From the NCBI GenBank assembly GCA_016926975.1, contig JAFGNP010000042.1, positions 1 to 39,345 on the forward strand: a DNA stretch of 39,345 bases. Direction: 5' to 3'. This document shows positions 1 to 7,214 of the stretch, piece after piece. Numbering within the stretch: position 1 is the stretch's first letter; each line of letters starts with the position of its first letter. A program made the translations under genes and the position numbers. This stretch comes from Coriobacteriia bacterium. GTDB lineage: Bacteria; Actinomycetota; Coriobacteriia; Anaerosomatales; Anaerosomataceae. Under the pieces are notes generated by a model. It did no database searches. It saw only the letters and a list, made by a program, of their open reading frames with translations, and was not told where the DNA came from.

Positions 1-395
1 AGCAGCGCGCGGTAGGCATCGAACGCAGACTGCGTGGCCGAAGAGAAAGCCTCGGCGGCGACCGGGTCGGCGGCGACAGCAGGCGGCACCACGAAGGTGG
101 GCTCCTGTGCGTAGGTCACGTAACGCTGCGACTGTTGGTTGTAGCTCGCCAGTCGGTGCCGCACGAGCTGGTGGGTGAGCGCGCGGCTCACGCCGTCGAT
201 CGCGAACGTGTAGCTCGCGTGCTCGAGCGCCGAGGTGTGCCCCGAGGTGATGATGATCTTGAGCACGCGCCGGACGTCCTCGTCGGACATCGCCTCGAGA
301 AGTTCGGCGGCGCCCACTGGCGCGTAGCACAGCCTCGCGGCTGCGGCGACCGCGCGTTCCGGATCGGGCGTGTGATTCAGAAGCCTGACGTCCAA
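1..395 (-). CDS. thyX: FAD-dependent thymidylate synthase ThyX (3' part outside window)
   Basis: Makes dTMP from dUMP using methylene-tetrahydrofolate, with FAD and NADPH as reductants, in the cytoplasm. The visible 131 residues contain the ThyX signature RHRLASYNQQSQRYV, in which the RHR...S motif binds FAD and dUMP, preceded by HTSALEHASYTF, which is also typical of the family. I chose a TTG start at 395 because a clean GGAGG lies 8 nt upstream (408-404) and the protein then begins L-D-V-R-L-L-N-H-T-P, as ThyX proteins usually do. The in-frame GTG at 401 is only 2 nt from that GGAGG. The gene follows rpmE, separated by a GC-rich hairpin. The C-terminus lies beyond position 1. Confidence 0.93.
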   Translation of the reverse strand, partial: MDVRLLNHTPDPERAVAAAARLCYAPVGAAELLEAMSDEDVRRVLKIIITSGHTSALEHASYTFAIDGVSRALTHQLVRHRLASYNQQSQRYVTYAQEPTFVVPPAVAADPVAAEAFSSATQSAFDAYRAL

Positions 396-417
396 GTGCA
401 CTGCCTCCACAACACAG

Positions 418-440
418 GAAGGCGGGTGCTCCCCGCCTTC
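418..440 (-). terminator. GC-rich hairpin between rpmE and thyX, terminator-like
   Basis: Perfect 9-bp inverted repeat, arms GAAGGCGGG and CCCGCCTTC, with a 5-nt loop, starting about 34 nt after the rpmE stop. On the minus strand it is followed by CTGTGTTGT rather than a run of T, so it may be a weak terminator or an mRNA 3'-end stabiliser that lowers read-through into thyX. Confidence 0.5.
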
Positions 441-474
441 TGCGATGATACCAGCGTTTTGCGCAGCGAGAAGA

Positions 475-963
475 CTACTCGGCGGCGTCCGCCTCAACAT
501 CTTCCGAAGCAGCCCCGGCGTCCTCGGCGACAGCTTCGTCACTCTCGACAGCCTCAACTTCTACGACTTCGACAGCCTCGGCCTCTACGACTTCGGCAGC
601 CGCTTCGCCGCTTTCGACGGCAGCCTCGACTTCGACCTTGGCCGCGCGCTCGGATTTGGTGGAGTCCTTCTGCGCCTTCGCCTCACGGGCAACAAGCGCG
701 GCCTCCTCGGCGGCCTTCTGGCGAGCCTCGCGCGCCGCAGCCTCCTTCTCGGCAACCACTGCTGCAGCGTTCCCGAACTTGTCGGAGAAGCGCTGTACGC
801 GACCGCCGGAGTCGACCAGCTTCTGAGTACCCGTGTAGAACGGGTGGCACTTCGAGCAGAGCTCGACGTGGAGATCGGCCTTCGTCGAGCGCGTCATGAA
901 GGTCTCACCGCACGAGCAGGTGACCTTGGCCTCGACGTAATCGGGATGGATTCCAGTACGCAC
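475..963 (-). CDS. rpmE: 50S ribosomal protein L31 with long acidic C-terminal extension
   Basis: L31 of the large ribosomal subunit. Residues 1-65 are a standard zinc-binding L31 core (start [19 protein letters not shown], zinc ligands C16, C18, C36, C39). I chose a GTG start at 963 because GGAGGT lies at 976-971, 7 nt upstream, and the product then begins exactly where L31 proteins do; the upstream in-frame ATG at 984 has no ribosome site. The protein is 162 residues, about twice the usual 70. Residues 66-162 are an Ala/Glu/Val-rich, strongly acidic, low-complexity tail, first with a basic/acidic helical mix and then with 8-residue repeats of the type EVVEAEAV. It lies downstream of rho, as in other actinobacteria, but has its own promoter and leader hairpin. 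Confidence 0.95.
   Translation of the reverse strand: MRTGIHPDYVEAKVTCSCGETFMTRSTKADLHVELCSKCHPFYTGTQKLVDSGGRVQRFSDKFGNAAAVVAEKEAAAREARQKAAEEAALVAREAKAQKDSTKSERAAKVEVEAAVESGEAAAEVVEAEAVEVVEVEAVESDEAVAEDAGAASEDVEADAAE
546..593 (-). repeat. Tandem 24-nt repeat inside the rpmE tail
   Basis: Two adjacent 24-nt units (546-569 and 570-593) differ at three positions and encode two copies of an acidic octapeptide, EVVEVEAV and EVVEAEAV. A degenerate third unit follows towards 617. This looks like slippage-type growth of the L31 tail. Confidence 0.7.
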
Positions 964-984
964 TTCAGGGACCTCCGTAGTCAT

Positions 985-1007
985 GCGCCTGGTTTCCGAC
1001 CAGGCGC
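985..1007 (-). promoter_or_regulatory. Leader hairpin upstream of rpmE
   Basis: Perfect 9-bp stem, arms GCGCCTGGT and ACCAGGCGC, with a 5-nt loop. It lies inside the predicted rpmE 5' leader, about 9 nt upstream of the GGAGGT ribosome site. No T-run follows, so it is more likely an mRNA structure, for example a protein-binding or stability element, than a terminator of rho. Confidence 0.5.
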
Positions 1008-1022
1008 GCAAACAGCCCGCGA

Positions 1023-1051
1023 ATCATAGCACGGCCTTGGACGAGCGGCAA
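1023..1051 (-). promoter_or_regulatory. Predicted rpmE promoter
   Basis: On the minus strand, TTGCCG (1051-1046) is separated by exactly 17 nt from TATGAT (1028-1023), close to the housekeeping sigma consensus. Transcription would start near 1016, giving a leader of about 50 nt that contains the hairpin at 985-1007. It lies between the rho stop and rpmE. Confidence 0.6.
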
Positions 1052-1086
1052 TGGCGCTCACGCCCGCATCGGACGGAACACAGGGC

Positions 1087-2439
1087 CTACAGATCGATGC
1101 CGTTGTTGTTGCGCTTGCTCTCTGCGCTTTTCGCCATCTTGGTGAGGAACTCGCTGTTCGACTTGGTCTGCTTCAGACCCTTGATGAGCATGTCCATCGC
1201 GCGCTCTGTCGAGTCCACCCCGTGCAGTATCCGACGCAGACCCCAGACAAACGGCGCCTCCATCTGATCGAGGATGAGCTCCTCCTTGCGAGTGCCCGAG
1301 GTGATGACGTCTATGGCCGGGAAGATGCGCCTGTCGGCGAGCTTCCGGTCGAGCCGGAGCTCCATGTTGCCGGTGCCCTTGAACTCCTCGAAGATGACCT
1401 CGTCCATCTTGGAGCCGGTGTCGACGAGCGCCGTGGCGAGAATCGTGAGCGAGCCGCCGCCCTCGATGTTGCGCGCCGCACCGAAGAACTTCTTCGGCGG
1501 GTACAGCGCCGTGGAGTCCACGCCTCCGGAAAGGATGCGGCCGGACGCGGGGGTGGCGAGGTTGTACGCACGCGCCAGGCGCGTGATCGAGTCGAGCAGG
1601 ATGAGCACGTCGAAGCCACTCTCCACGAGCCGTTTCGCGCGCTCCATCACAAGCTCGGCCACCGCGATGTGGTTGTCGGCCGGCATGTCGAAGGTCGATG
1701 AGACGACCTCGCCGTGGATCGAGCGCTGCATGTCGGTGACTTCCTCGGGACGCTCGTCCACGAGCAGGCACATCAGGTAGACCTCGGGGTTGTTGGCGGT
1801 GATGGAAGCGGCGATGTCCTTCAAGACGGTGGTCTTGCCGGCCTTCGGGGGCGAGACGATCAGCCCGCGCTGCCCCTTGCCGATCGGGGCGACGAGGTCG
1901 ATCACCCGGGCGGTGATCTCCTTCTCGCCATGCTCTAGCCGCAGACGCTCGTCAGGGTAGACCGGCACGAGATCGCGGAAGACCTTCCTCTGACGCGCCG
2001 AATCGGGATCGCCCCCGTTTACCGCCAGCACCCTCGTCAGCGCCGGGTACTTCTCCGACTCCTTGGGAGGGCGCACCTGACCCTTGACCATGTCGCCTCG
2101 ACGCAGCTCCGCACGGCGAATCTGGGACATCGAGCAGTACACGTCGTTGTCACCGGGCAGATAGCCGCTGGTCCTCACGAAGCCGTAACCTTCCGGCAAG
2201 ACGTCAAGGATGCCGACGATCTCGACGAACCCTTCCGACTTGACCTTGGCTTCGTACACGGCCTCGACCAGCTCGTCCTTCTTCTTGAGCAACCGGACGT
2301 CGAGGTTCAGCTCGGCGGCCATGGCCCGGATCTCGGCCACGGTCTTCGCCTGCAGCTCCTCACGAGTGACGGAAGGCTGCACGACTTCTTGCGATTGGCC
2401 GCCTCCCCGGCGACCACGCTTGCGGGGACGTGCACTCAC
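1087..2439 (-). CDS. rho: Transcription termination factor Rho
   Basis: Hexameric RNA-dependent ATPase that ends transcription at Rho-dependent sites. The 450-residue product has a short basic N-terminus (RPRKRGRRGGG), a Rho N-terminal helical domain (about 20-65), the RNA-binding cold-shock-like domain (about 70-145, with GYGFVRT), Walker A SPPKAGKTT (196-204), Walker B VLILLDSITRLARAYN, and the Q- and R-loop region near the C-terminus. I chose GTG at 2439 because it overlaps the stop of the upstream transaldolase gene as GTGA. The open frame continues upstream to 2766 but that part is out of frame with the transaldolase gene and looks non-coding. Actinobacterial Rho often has a long basic N-terminal insert; here it is short. 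Confidence 0.97.
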   Translation of the reverse strand: MSARPRKRGRRGGGQSQEVVQPSVTREELQAKTVAEIRAMAAELNLDVRLLKKKDELVEAVYEAKVKSEGFVEIVGILDVLPEGYGFVRTSGYLPGDNDVYCSMSQIRRAELRRGDMVKGQVRPPKESEKYPALTRVLAVNGGDPDSARQRKVFRDLVPVYPDERLRLEHGEKEITARVIDLVAPIGKGQRGLIVSPPKAGKTTVLKDIAASITANNPEVYLMCLLVDERPEEVTDMQRSIHGEVVSSTFDMPADNHIAVAELVMERAKRLVESGFDVLILLDSITRLARAYNLATPASGRILSGGVDSTALYPPKKFFGAARNIEGGGSLTILATALVDTGSKMDEVIFEEFKGTGNMELRLDRKLADRRIFPAIDVITSGTRKEELILDQMEAPFVWGLRRILHGVDSTERAMDMLIKGLKQTKSNSEFLTKMAKSAESKRNNNGIDL

Positions 2440-3098
2440 GCGTTCTTCACCTTCTCCCAGTCGGCCAGGAACGACTCGAGACCGCGATCGGTGAGCGGGT
2501 GCTTCACCAGCTTCTCGAGGACTCCGAAAGGCACGGTTGCAATGTCGGCGCCCATGAGAGCGGCAGCGACCACGTGCTGGTTGTGACGCACGGATGCGGC
2601 GATGACCTCGATCGGGTGACCGAAGTCGTAGTTGTTGAGGGCCACGATCATGTTTCCGAGGTGCTCGAGACCGTCCTCGGAGATGTCGTCGAAACGCCCG
2701 ATGAAGGGGCTCACGTAGCGTGCGCCCGCTCGCGCCGCCATCAGAGCCTGCGGCACCGTGAAGCACAGCGTCATGTTGACGTCGATGCCCCTGTCGGCCA
2801 ACACCTTGGTCGCCGCCAGCCCCTCTGGCATCACCGGGACCTTCACCACTACGTTGGGAGCCAGCGCGTGGAGCTCCTCGGCCTCGAGGATGATGCCGTC
2901 GCGATCCAGACTCACCGTCTCCGCGGAGACGGGACCGTCGCAGATGTCGCAGATCCTCTGGATGTGGCCGTGGAACTCCGCGAGGCGCCCGCCCTCACGG
3001 GCGTACAGTGTCGGGTTCGTGGTCACCCCCGCCAGCACGCCCCACGACGCGGCTTCTTCGATGTCCCGCAGATTCGCGGTGTCCAGAAAGAACTTCAT
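2436..3098 (-). CDS. Transaldolase-family aldolase (FSA/TalC type)
   Basis: Small class I aldolase of the TalC/MipB/fructose-6-phosphate aldolase group, 220 residues, the usual length. It starts MKFFLDTAN and has TTNPTL, the Schiff-base lysine in VVVKVPVMPEG (K86), and the C-terminal phosphate-binding region. It may act as a transaldolase in the non-oxidative pentose phosphate pathway or as a fructose-6-phosphate aldolase; the sequence alone does not decide this. The ATG directly follows the TAG stop of the 2-phosphoglycerate kinase gene, with GGGAG 8 nt upstream, and the stop overlaps the GTG of rho. It is therefore co-translated with a phosphoglycerate module and with rho. Confidence 0.88.
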   Translation of the reverse strand: MKFFLDTANLRDIEEAASWGVLAGVTTNPTLYAREGGRLAEFHGHIQRICDICDGPVSAETVSLDRDGIILEAEELHALAPNVVVKVPVMPEGLAATKVLADRGIDVNMTLCFTVPQALMAARAGARYVSPFIGRFDDISEDGLEHLGNMIVALNNYDFGHPIEVIAASVRHNQHVVAAALMGADIATVPFGVLEKLVKHPLTDRGLESFLADWEKVKNA

Positions 3099-4052
3099 CT
3101 ACTGCGCTCCCTTACCTTCGGAGGGCGAAGGTACACCCTCTGCTGTCTCCTCGTCCTCGCTTATCACCGTGTCGACGATCAGTTCCAGCACCTCGGCTAC
3201 CGTTCTGTCCAACTGGTGGCTGTGAACCACCGGCGTCCCGTGCTCGGCCGCCAGATCCTCGACGTAGTTCCCCAGCAGCCTGATGTTGTCGAAGTTCGCC
3301 CTGTACCGCTCGAACGGTCGCATCCCGTCCGTCTGGACTTCACGGATGTAGAAGTGGCTTCTGTGCGCCTCTTCGTCATCTACGACGATGAGAAGTTGCA
3401 CGACGTGCGCGTTCTTGAACTGGGAAGGCTCGATATACCCCGGAGCTACATGTATGCCCTCGAGCACCATGCTGACGCCCTCGACCACAGCGCGATCGAC
3501 GAGTGACTTGATGCCGGTGGCCACGACAGCGGCCTGCTCACGGAACCCGACGATCACGGGGCTTACGCCACGGGGGACAGGGACTCTGAGACCGCGCCAC
3601 GCATCAAACGAGCTCTCGTAGATCGCGGGCATGAGTTCCCGGGAGAAGATACCACGCATGACCTCACGAATGCTATCCGTCGAGACGATTCGCGTGATGC
3701 CGAGCCGGTGCGCGACTTCTGTGGCGATCGTCGACTTGCCGACGCCGGTGGTGCCACCTATCAGAAGTATCAGCGGCCGCTCCAGCCTGGACATCTCGCT
3801 GAGACGGTGGTAGCGCGTGGCGATCTCCGCGCCCGCGGCTTCCATCAGCGCCTTCTCGGCATGGTCGTGCAACTCGGCCATCGTGACCTCAAGGCGACCC
3901 GTCGCGCGCAGGTCGTCCTGCACCTGCTGAGCCACCGCGTAGGCGCGGGCGGGACTCAGGCCTGTAGCAGTGAAGGACTGAGCGAGCAGGCCCTTGCTCA
4001 TGGGCAGGCCGTGCTTCTGGTCCTTGATGATCACGGGCGTTGTGTTCGGCAT
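3099..4052 (-). CDS. pgk2: 2-phosphoglycerate kinase with N-terminal ATP-cone
   Basis: Predicted to phosphorylate 2-phosphoglycerate to 2,3-bisphosphoglycerate with ATP, the first step of cDPG synthesis known from Methanothermus. The 317-residue product has an ATP-cone-like N-terminal domain (about 5-80, IIKDQKHGLPMSKGLLAQSF onwards) followed by a P-loop kinase domain with Walker A GGTTGVGKST (99-108) and STDSIREVMRG, features I associate with this family. The ATG at 4052 shares one base with the TGA of the upstream cDPG synthetase gene (TGATG), and AGGAG lies 6 nt upstream. The frame is open for about 800 nt further upstream, but that part is antiphase to the synthetase gene and is not coding. 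A general P-loop kinase of another substrate is possible, but the neighbour strongly supports this call. Confidence 0.85.
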   Translation of the reverse strand: MPNTTPVIIKDQKHGLPMSKGLLAQSFTATGLSPARAYAVAQQVQDDLRATGRLEVTMAELHDHAEKALMEAAGAEIATRYHRLSEMSRLERPLILLIGGTTGVGKSTIATEVAHRLGITRIVSTDSIREVMRGIFSRELMPAIYESSFDAWRGLRVPVPRGVSPVIVGFREQAAVVATGIKSLVDRAVVEGVSMVLEGIHVAPGYIEPSQFKNAHVVQLLIVVDDEEAHRSHFYIREVQTDGMRPFERYRANFDNIRLLGNYVEDLAAEHGTPVVHSHQLDRTVAEVLELIVDTVISEDEETAEGVPSPSEGKGAQ

Positions 4053-5395
4053 CAGCGGCTCCTGGCATCGTGACGTTCGGTGGACAGGCGTACCACCCGG
4101 TCCATGGCTGCAACCAGCGCAGCAGGATCCGGGGATGCGGGTTCGTTGTCGCACAGTACCGTGGGTACGCCTGCATCCGCCACGGCCGCTGCCGCAACGT
4201 CGATCGCCGCAGCCTTCAGTTCGGTCAGCAGCAGGTCGTACTTCCCGGCGCAGGCAGCGATGTCTTCGCGCAGACGGACACGGTCGGAGAGGTGCGGGCT
4301 CGCCATCACGACCTCGCAGCCGAACTCGCTCTCCAGATGTTCCGAAAGCAGCGGCAGGAGGTGCGAAGGAGCCGTCGTGGCGAAGAGGACGCGCGCGCCG
4401 GCCACATCGGCAAGCGGGCGCGGCCGGAAGGTCACGGGCACGACAGGCACGTCGTCCCGGACGGCACGTATCGCGGACGTGAGCTCCGAGAGTCCACTTG
4501 CGCTCACCATCGGCTCCTCGGCTCCTGCCACGATCACAGCGTCGGCAAGGCGCAGCCGGTAAGGCCCGAAGAAGTCGCGGACGTACGACACCCCCTGCGC
4601 GGCGCTCACTACCAGGAGCGTCGCGTCCGCCGCAACCGGCGGGATGGCCGAGCCCGAGCCTTCCAGCACGATGATCTCCTTGCCGAGCGAATCGGCGAGC
4701 CTCGCCCCTTCGGCCACGTTGGAGAAGAAAGTCTCCCCTGCAAGTCCGCCGCCGCAGCGCCTGCACCCGACAGTGGTGACCCGGCTCATCACGGCGTCCT
4801 CGTAGTTGTCCGAAGATGCGTGCACTCCCCGGCGCGCTAGAGCGCACAGGTCCTCGGTGGTGAGGGCCACCTGTTCGCCGTGTATCAGCTCCGGCTCGTC
4901 CGGACCCCCTCTGCCCATCGCGAGCACGACGATGTCACGTCCCTTGGCCTTCAGGTACCGCGCGAAGTGCGCGGAGACCGCCGTCTTCCCCACCCGCTTG
5001 CCGGTGCCGATGATGGATATCGCGGTAGTCTGTGTGACCAATTGCGGCGCAGGCGGAGTAAACGCGAAGTCCGCACCTCTGTACTGCACGCCGTGTCCGA
5101 GCGCGATACCCGCAAGCTCCATCCGGTCCGGCGCGGAAAGGACCGGTTCGTCGGACAGGTCCACAGCCACCTCCGGAGCGAAACGGTCGATGGCCTCCAC
5201 AAGCGCCCGCGCACGGTCCGCACCCGTCACGACCGGGAGCCCGTAGACAGCCTCGCTCGCAGCGGCATCGACCTTCTCGGTGCCGCCGACGAACACCGCG
5301 CCCAGCACTTCGTATTCGGCAGACAGCTGCTCGAGAGCGAAACGAACCACAGGCGGGTAGTGCTCTCCGTCGATGAGCGCGATAGCACGCATCAT
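4052..5395 (-). CDS. cpgS: Cyclic 2,3-diphosphoglycerate synthetase
   Basis: Predicted to cyclise 2,3-bisphosphoglycerate to cyclic 2,3-diphosphoglycerate with ATP, in the cytoplasm. The product has 447 residues, close to the roughly 460 of the methanogen enzyme. It has an N-terminal Rossmann-like part (ALIDGEHYPP; about 1-120), a P-loop GTGKRVGKT (130-138), the pair C211-x2-C214 before GGGLAGETFFSN, and EIIVLEGSGSAIPPV (about 240-254). I chose ATG at 5395, which overlaps the TGA of the metallophosphoesterase (TGATGATG); ATG at 5392 or 5404 is possible, and no strong ribosome site is seen, which suggests coupled translation. The adjacent 2-phosphoglycerate kinase gene completes the known two-step pathway. 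Homologues of unknown role occur in other bacteria, so the product needs chemical proof. Confidence 0.87.
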   Translation of the reverse strand: MMRAIALIDGEHYPPVVRFALEQLSAEYEVLGAVFVGGTEKVDAAASEAVYGLPVVTGADRARALVEAIDRFAPEVAVDLSDEPVLSAPDRMELAGIALGHGVQYRGADFAFTPPAPQLVTQTTAISIIGTGKRVGKTAVSAHFARYLKAKGRDIVVLAMGRGGPDEPELIHGEQVALTTEDLCALARRGVHASSDNYEDAVMSRVTTVGCRRCGGGLAGETFFSNVAEGARLADSLGKEIIVLEGSGSAIPPVAADATLLVVSAAQGVSYVRDFFGPYRLRLADAVIVAGAEEPMVSASGLSELTSAIRAVRDDVPVVPVTFRPRPLADVAGARVLFATTAPSHLLPLLSEHLESEFGCEVVMASPHLSDRVRLREDIAACAGKYDLLLTELKAAAIDVAAAAVADAGVPTVLCDNEPASPDPAALVAAMDRVVRLSTERHDARSR

Positions 5396-6186
5396 CAGCC
5401 GCATTCGCCGCGCTCGTGAGGCTTCCACGTGCACTGCCGCCGAAGATCACGCTCGAAGTCCGCGACAACCTCAGGCTCGTGGAACGGGTGCTTGAGTATC
5501 ACGCGGACTCGCTCGGGAAAGACCTCGATGATGTTGTAGCTGGCGCGCGTCATGCCACGCAGGCGGTGCGAACACGCGGTGCCAGCATTGACGATCACCA
5601 TCTCCTCCAGCCGCCACACGTTCGGCACGTGCTTGTGGCCGCACAGCACGACATCGCAACCGCTGCTGTTCAGGACCCGCAGCAGGTCGCCGGCGTCGTA
5701 GACGATGTTGCGCTCGCGACCGGTCCCCGGGACCGGAAGCAGATGGTGGTGCAGCGCGACGATCTTGAACTCCGAGGGATCCGCGAAGCGCTCTTCGATC
5801 CACAGATAGCGCTGGCGGCCTATCCTGCCTGCATCCAGGTCGGGTTCGGATGAGTCGAGACCGAGCACGCGCACTCCGCCGAAGACGAGCTCGGTCGAGC
5901 GCTTGCCGAACAGCTCCTCGAAGTGCAGGTCACCGACGTTTCGCGCGTCGTGGTTCCCGGGCAGCACCATTACGTTCTCCACGCACATCCGAGAGAGCAG
6001 CCTGTGGGCGACCTGAAACTCCTGCCGGAAACCCATGTCAGTGAGGTCCCCCGTCACGATCAGGGCATCCGGCGCGAGCTCGTTGACCTCGTCCACCACG
6101 CGTGTCGCGAGACTCGGTATGTGGTACTGGGAGCCGCAGTGAAGATCGGAGATCTGCACTATGGTGACCGGTCGCTCTGTACTCAT
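5395..6186 (-). CDS. Calcineurin-like metallophosphoesterase (CpdA-like)
   Basis: Cytoplasmic binuclear metal phosphoesterase of 263 residues with the full motif set: D14-L-H16, G46-D47 in TGDLTD, G77-N-H-D80, the histidine cluster H146-H148, and G183-H-K-H186. Family members hydrolyse cyclic nucleotides, other phosphodiesters or phosphomonoesters. The substrate is not visible from sequence. It has its own ribosome site (GGAG, 7 nt from ATG) after a 110-nt gap from thrB, and its stop overlaps the start of the cDPG synthetase gene. That coupling suggests a role in turnover of cyclic or bis-phosphoglycerate, which is inference. Confidence 0.88.
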   Translation of the reverse strand: MSTERPVTIVQISDLHCGSQYHIPSLATRVVDEVNELAPDALIVTGDLTDMGFRQEFQVAHRLLSRMCVENVMVLPGNHDARNVGDLHFEELFGKRSTELVFGGVRVLGLDSSEPDLDAGRIGRQRYLWIEERFADPSEFKIVALHHHLLPVPGTGRERNIVYDAGDLLRVLNSSGCDVVLCGHKHVPNVWRLEEMVIVNAGTACSHRLRGMTRASYNIIEVFPERVRVILKHPFHEPEVVADFERDLRRQCTWKPHERGECG

Positions 6187-6296
6187 GGTCGCTCCGTTGT
6201 CGATGGGACGTTGGAGATGCGGAGGATCGCGGACAGCTTGGGATACCTATTCATTCCCCATCAGGCGGTCGCGCATCACATACGGCTCGCCGAGTC

Positions 6297-7211
6297 CTAC
6301 AACTGCCGCGCGCCTACCCTGTCTATCGGAAGCGCCAGCACCCGGCCCCGCCCTATCCCGTCGAGAGCCGTCCGCGCGACCTCGGAGAGCGCTCGCGCCC
6401 GCTCAAGCGCACGCTCGTCGGTGAGACCCTGCACGATCGAGACCATCGTGGGTCCCGTGCCCGAGAGCACCGCACGCCCCGCGCCTATCGCCTCAAGCAG
6501 GCTGCGCACCGCCTCCAGGTCCGGGATGAGTTCTCTCCGGTAGGGCTCGTGGATCGCATCGTGCAACCCTGCCTGCAGGTACTCGGGGCTGCCCGTCGCC
6601 ATGCCGAGGGCCACGAGCGCCGCCCTCGCCGCGTTCGATGCGGCATCGGCGTGCGGCACAGACTCCGGTATCACGTTCCTGGCGACGGGAGTGGAGAGTT
6701 CGGCCTCTCCGATGACGGCAAGGACAGCGAACCCTCCGGCAGGATCCACGTGCGCGCTGGTCAGGTCTCCGCCTGCACCGGAGGTGACCGTGAACCCGCC
6801 CCGCAAGGCGGCAGTCACGTTGTCCGAATGCCCTTCGAGCTCGACAGCCATGCGCAGCAACCGCATCTCGTCGAGATGGCCGCCCGTGAGCGCGTTGCCG
6901 AGCACCAGCCCACCGACTATGGCCGCGGCAGATGACCCGAGCCCCCGTGCAACGGGAATCCCGTTGTGGCAGGCGATATCAGCTTTGAGTTCGGGATGTC
7001 CGGCCTCGGCGAACACGCGGGACATCGCGTGCGCCACCAGATTGTCCGGGCCGGCCGGAAGCCCCCCGGCACCTTCCCCGCCGATTTCGACGTTCCACTG
7101 TTCGGCCAGCTCGCCCTCTACCTCGTTATACAGGCCGAGAGCCAGTCCGAACGAATCGTACCCCGGGCCGAGATTGGCCGACGTAGCGGGAACTGAGACC
7201 CCGATCCTCAA
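6297..7211 (-). CDS. thrB: Homoserine kinase
   Basis: Phosphorylates homoserine to O-phosphohomoserine in threonine synthesis. It is a GHMP-family kinase of 304 residues with VPATSANLGPGYDSFGLAL at the N-terminus, the ATP-binding motif PVARGLGSSAAA (86-97), and the C-terminal GHMP segment SGTGPTM. The start codon is TTG at 7211 with GAGGAG 9 nt upstream, 3 nt after the hom stop, so it is in one operon with hom. The threonine synthase gene thrC, which sits between hom and thrB in Mycobacterium, is not here. Confidence 0.95.
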   Translation of the reverse strand: MRIGVSVPATSANLGPGYDSFGLALGLYNEVEGELAEQWNVEIGGEGAGGLPAGPDNLVAHAMSRVFAEAGHPELKADIACHNGIPVARGLGSSAAAIVGGLVLGNALTGGHLDEMRLLRMAVELEGHSDNVTAALRGGFTVTSGAGGDLTSAHVDPAGGFAVLAVIGEAELSTPVARNVIPESVPHADAASNAARAALVALGMATGSPEYLQAGLHDAIHEPYRRELIPDLEAVRSLLEAIGAGRAVLSGTGPTMVSIVQGLTDERALERARALSEVARTALDGIGRGRVLALPIDRVGARQL

Positions 7212-7214
7212 GGC

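Noticed and set aside
964-1011. ATG starts for rpmE at 984 or 1011
   Set aside because: The hairpin arms and absent ribosome site make them poor; GGAGGT and family alignment support GTG at 963.
2440-2766. Upstream extension of the rho reading frame
   Set aside because: It overlaps the transaldolase-family gene in another frame and lacks any Rho-like sequence; the GTG at 2439 fits the stop overlap.
4053-4847. Upstream extension of the 2-phosphoglycerate kinase frame
   Set aside because: It is antiphase to the cDPG synthetase gene; the ATG at 4052 has a good AGGAG and begins a typical ATP-cone protein.
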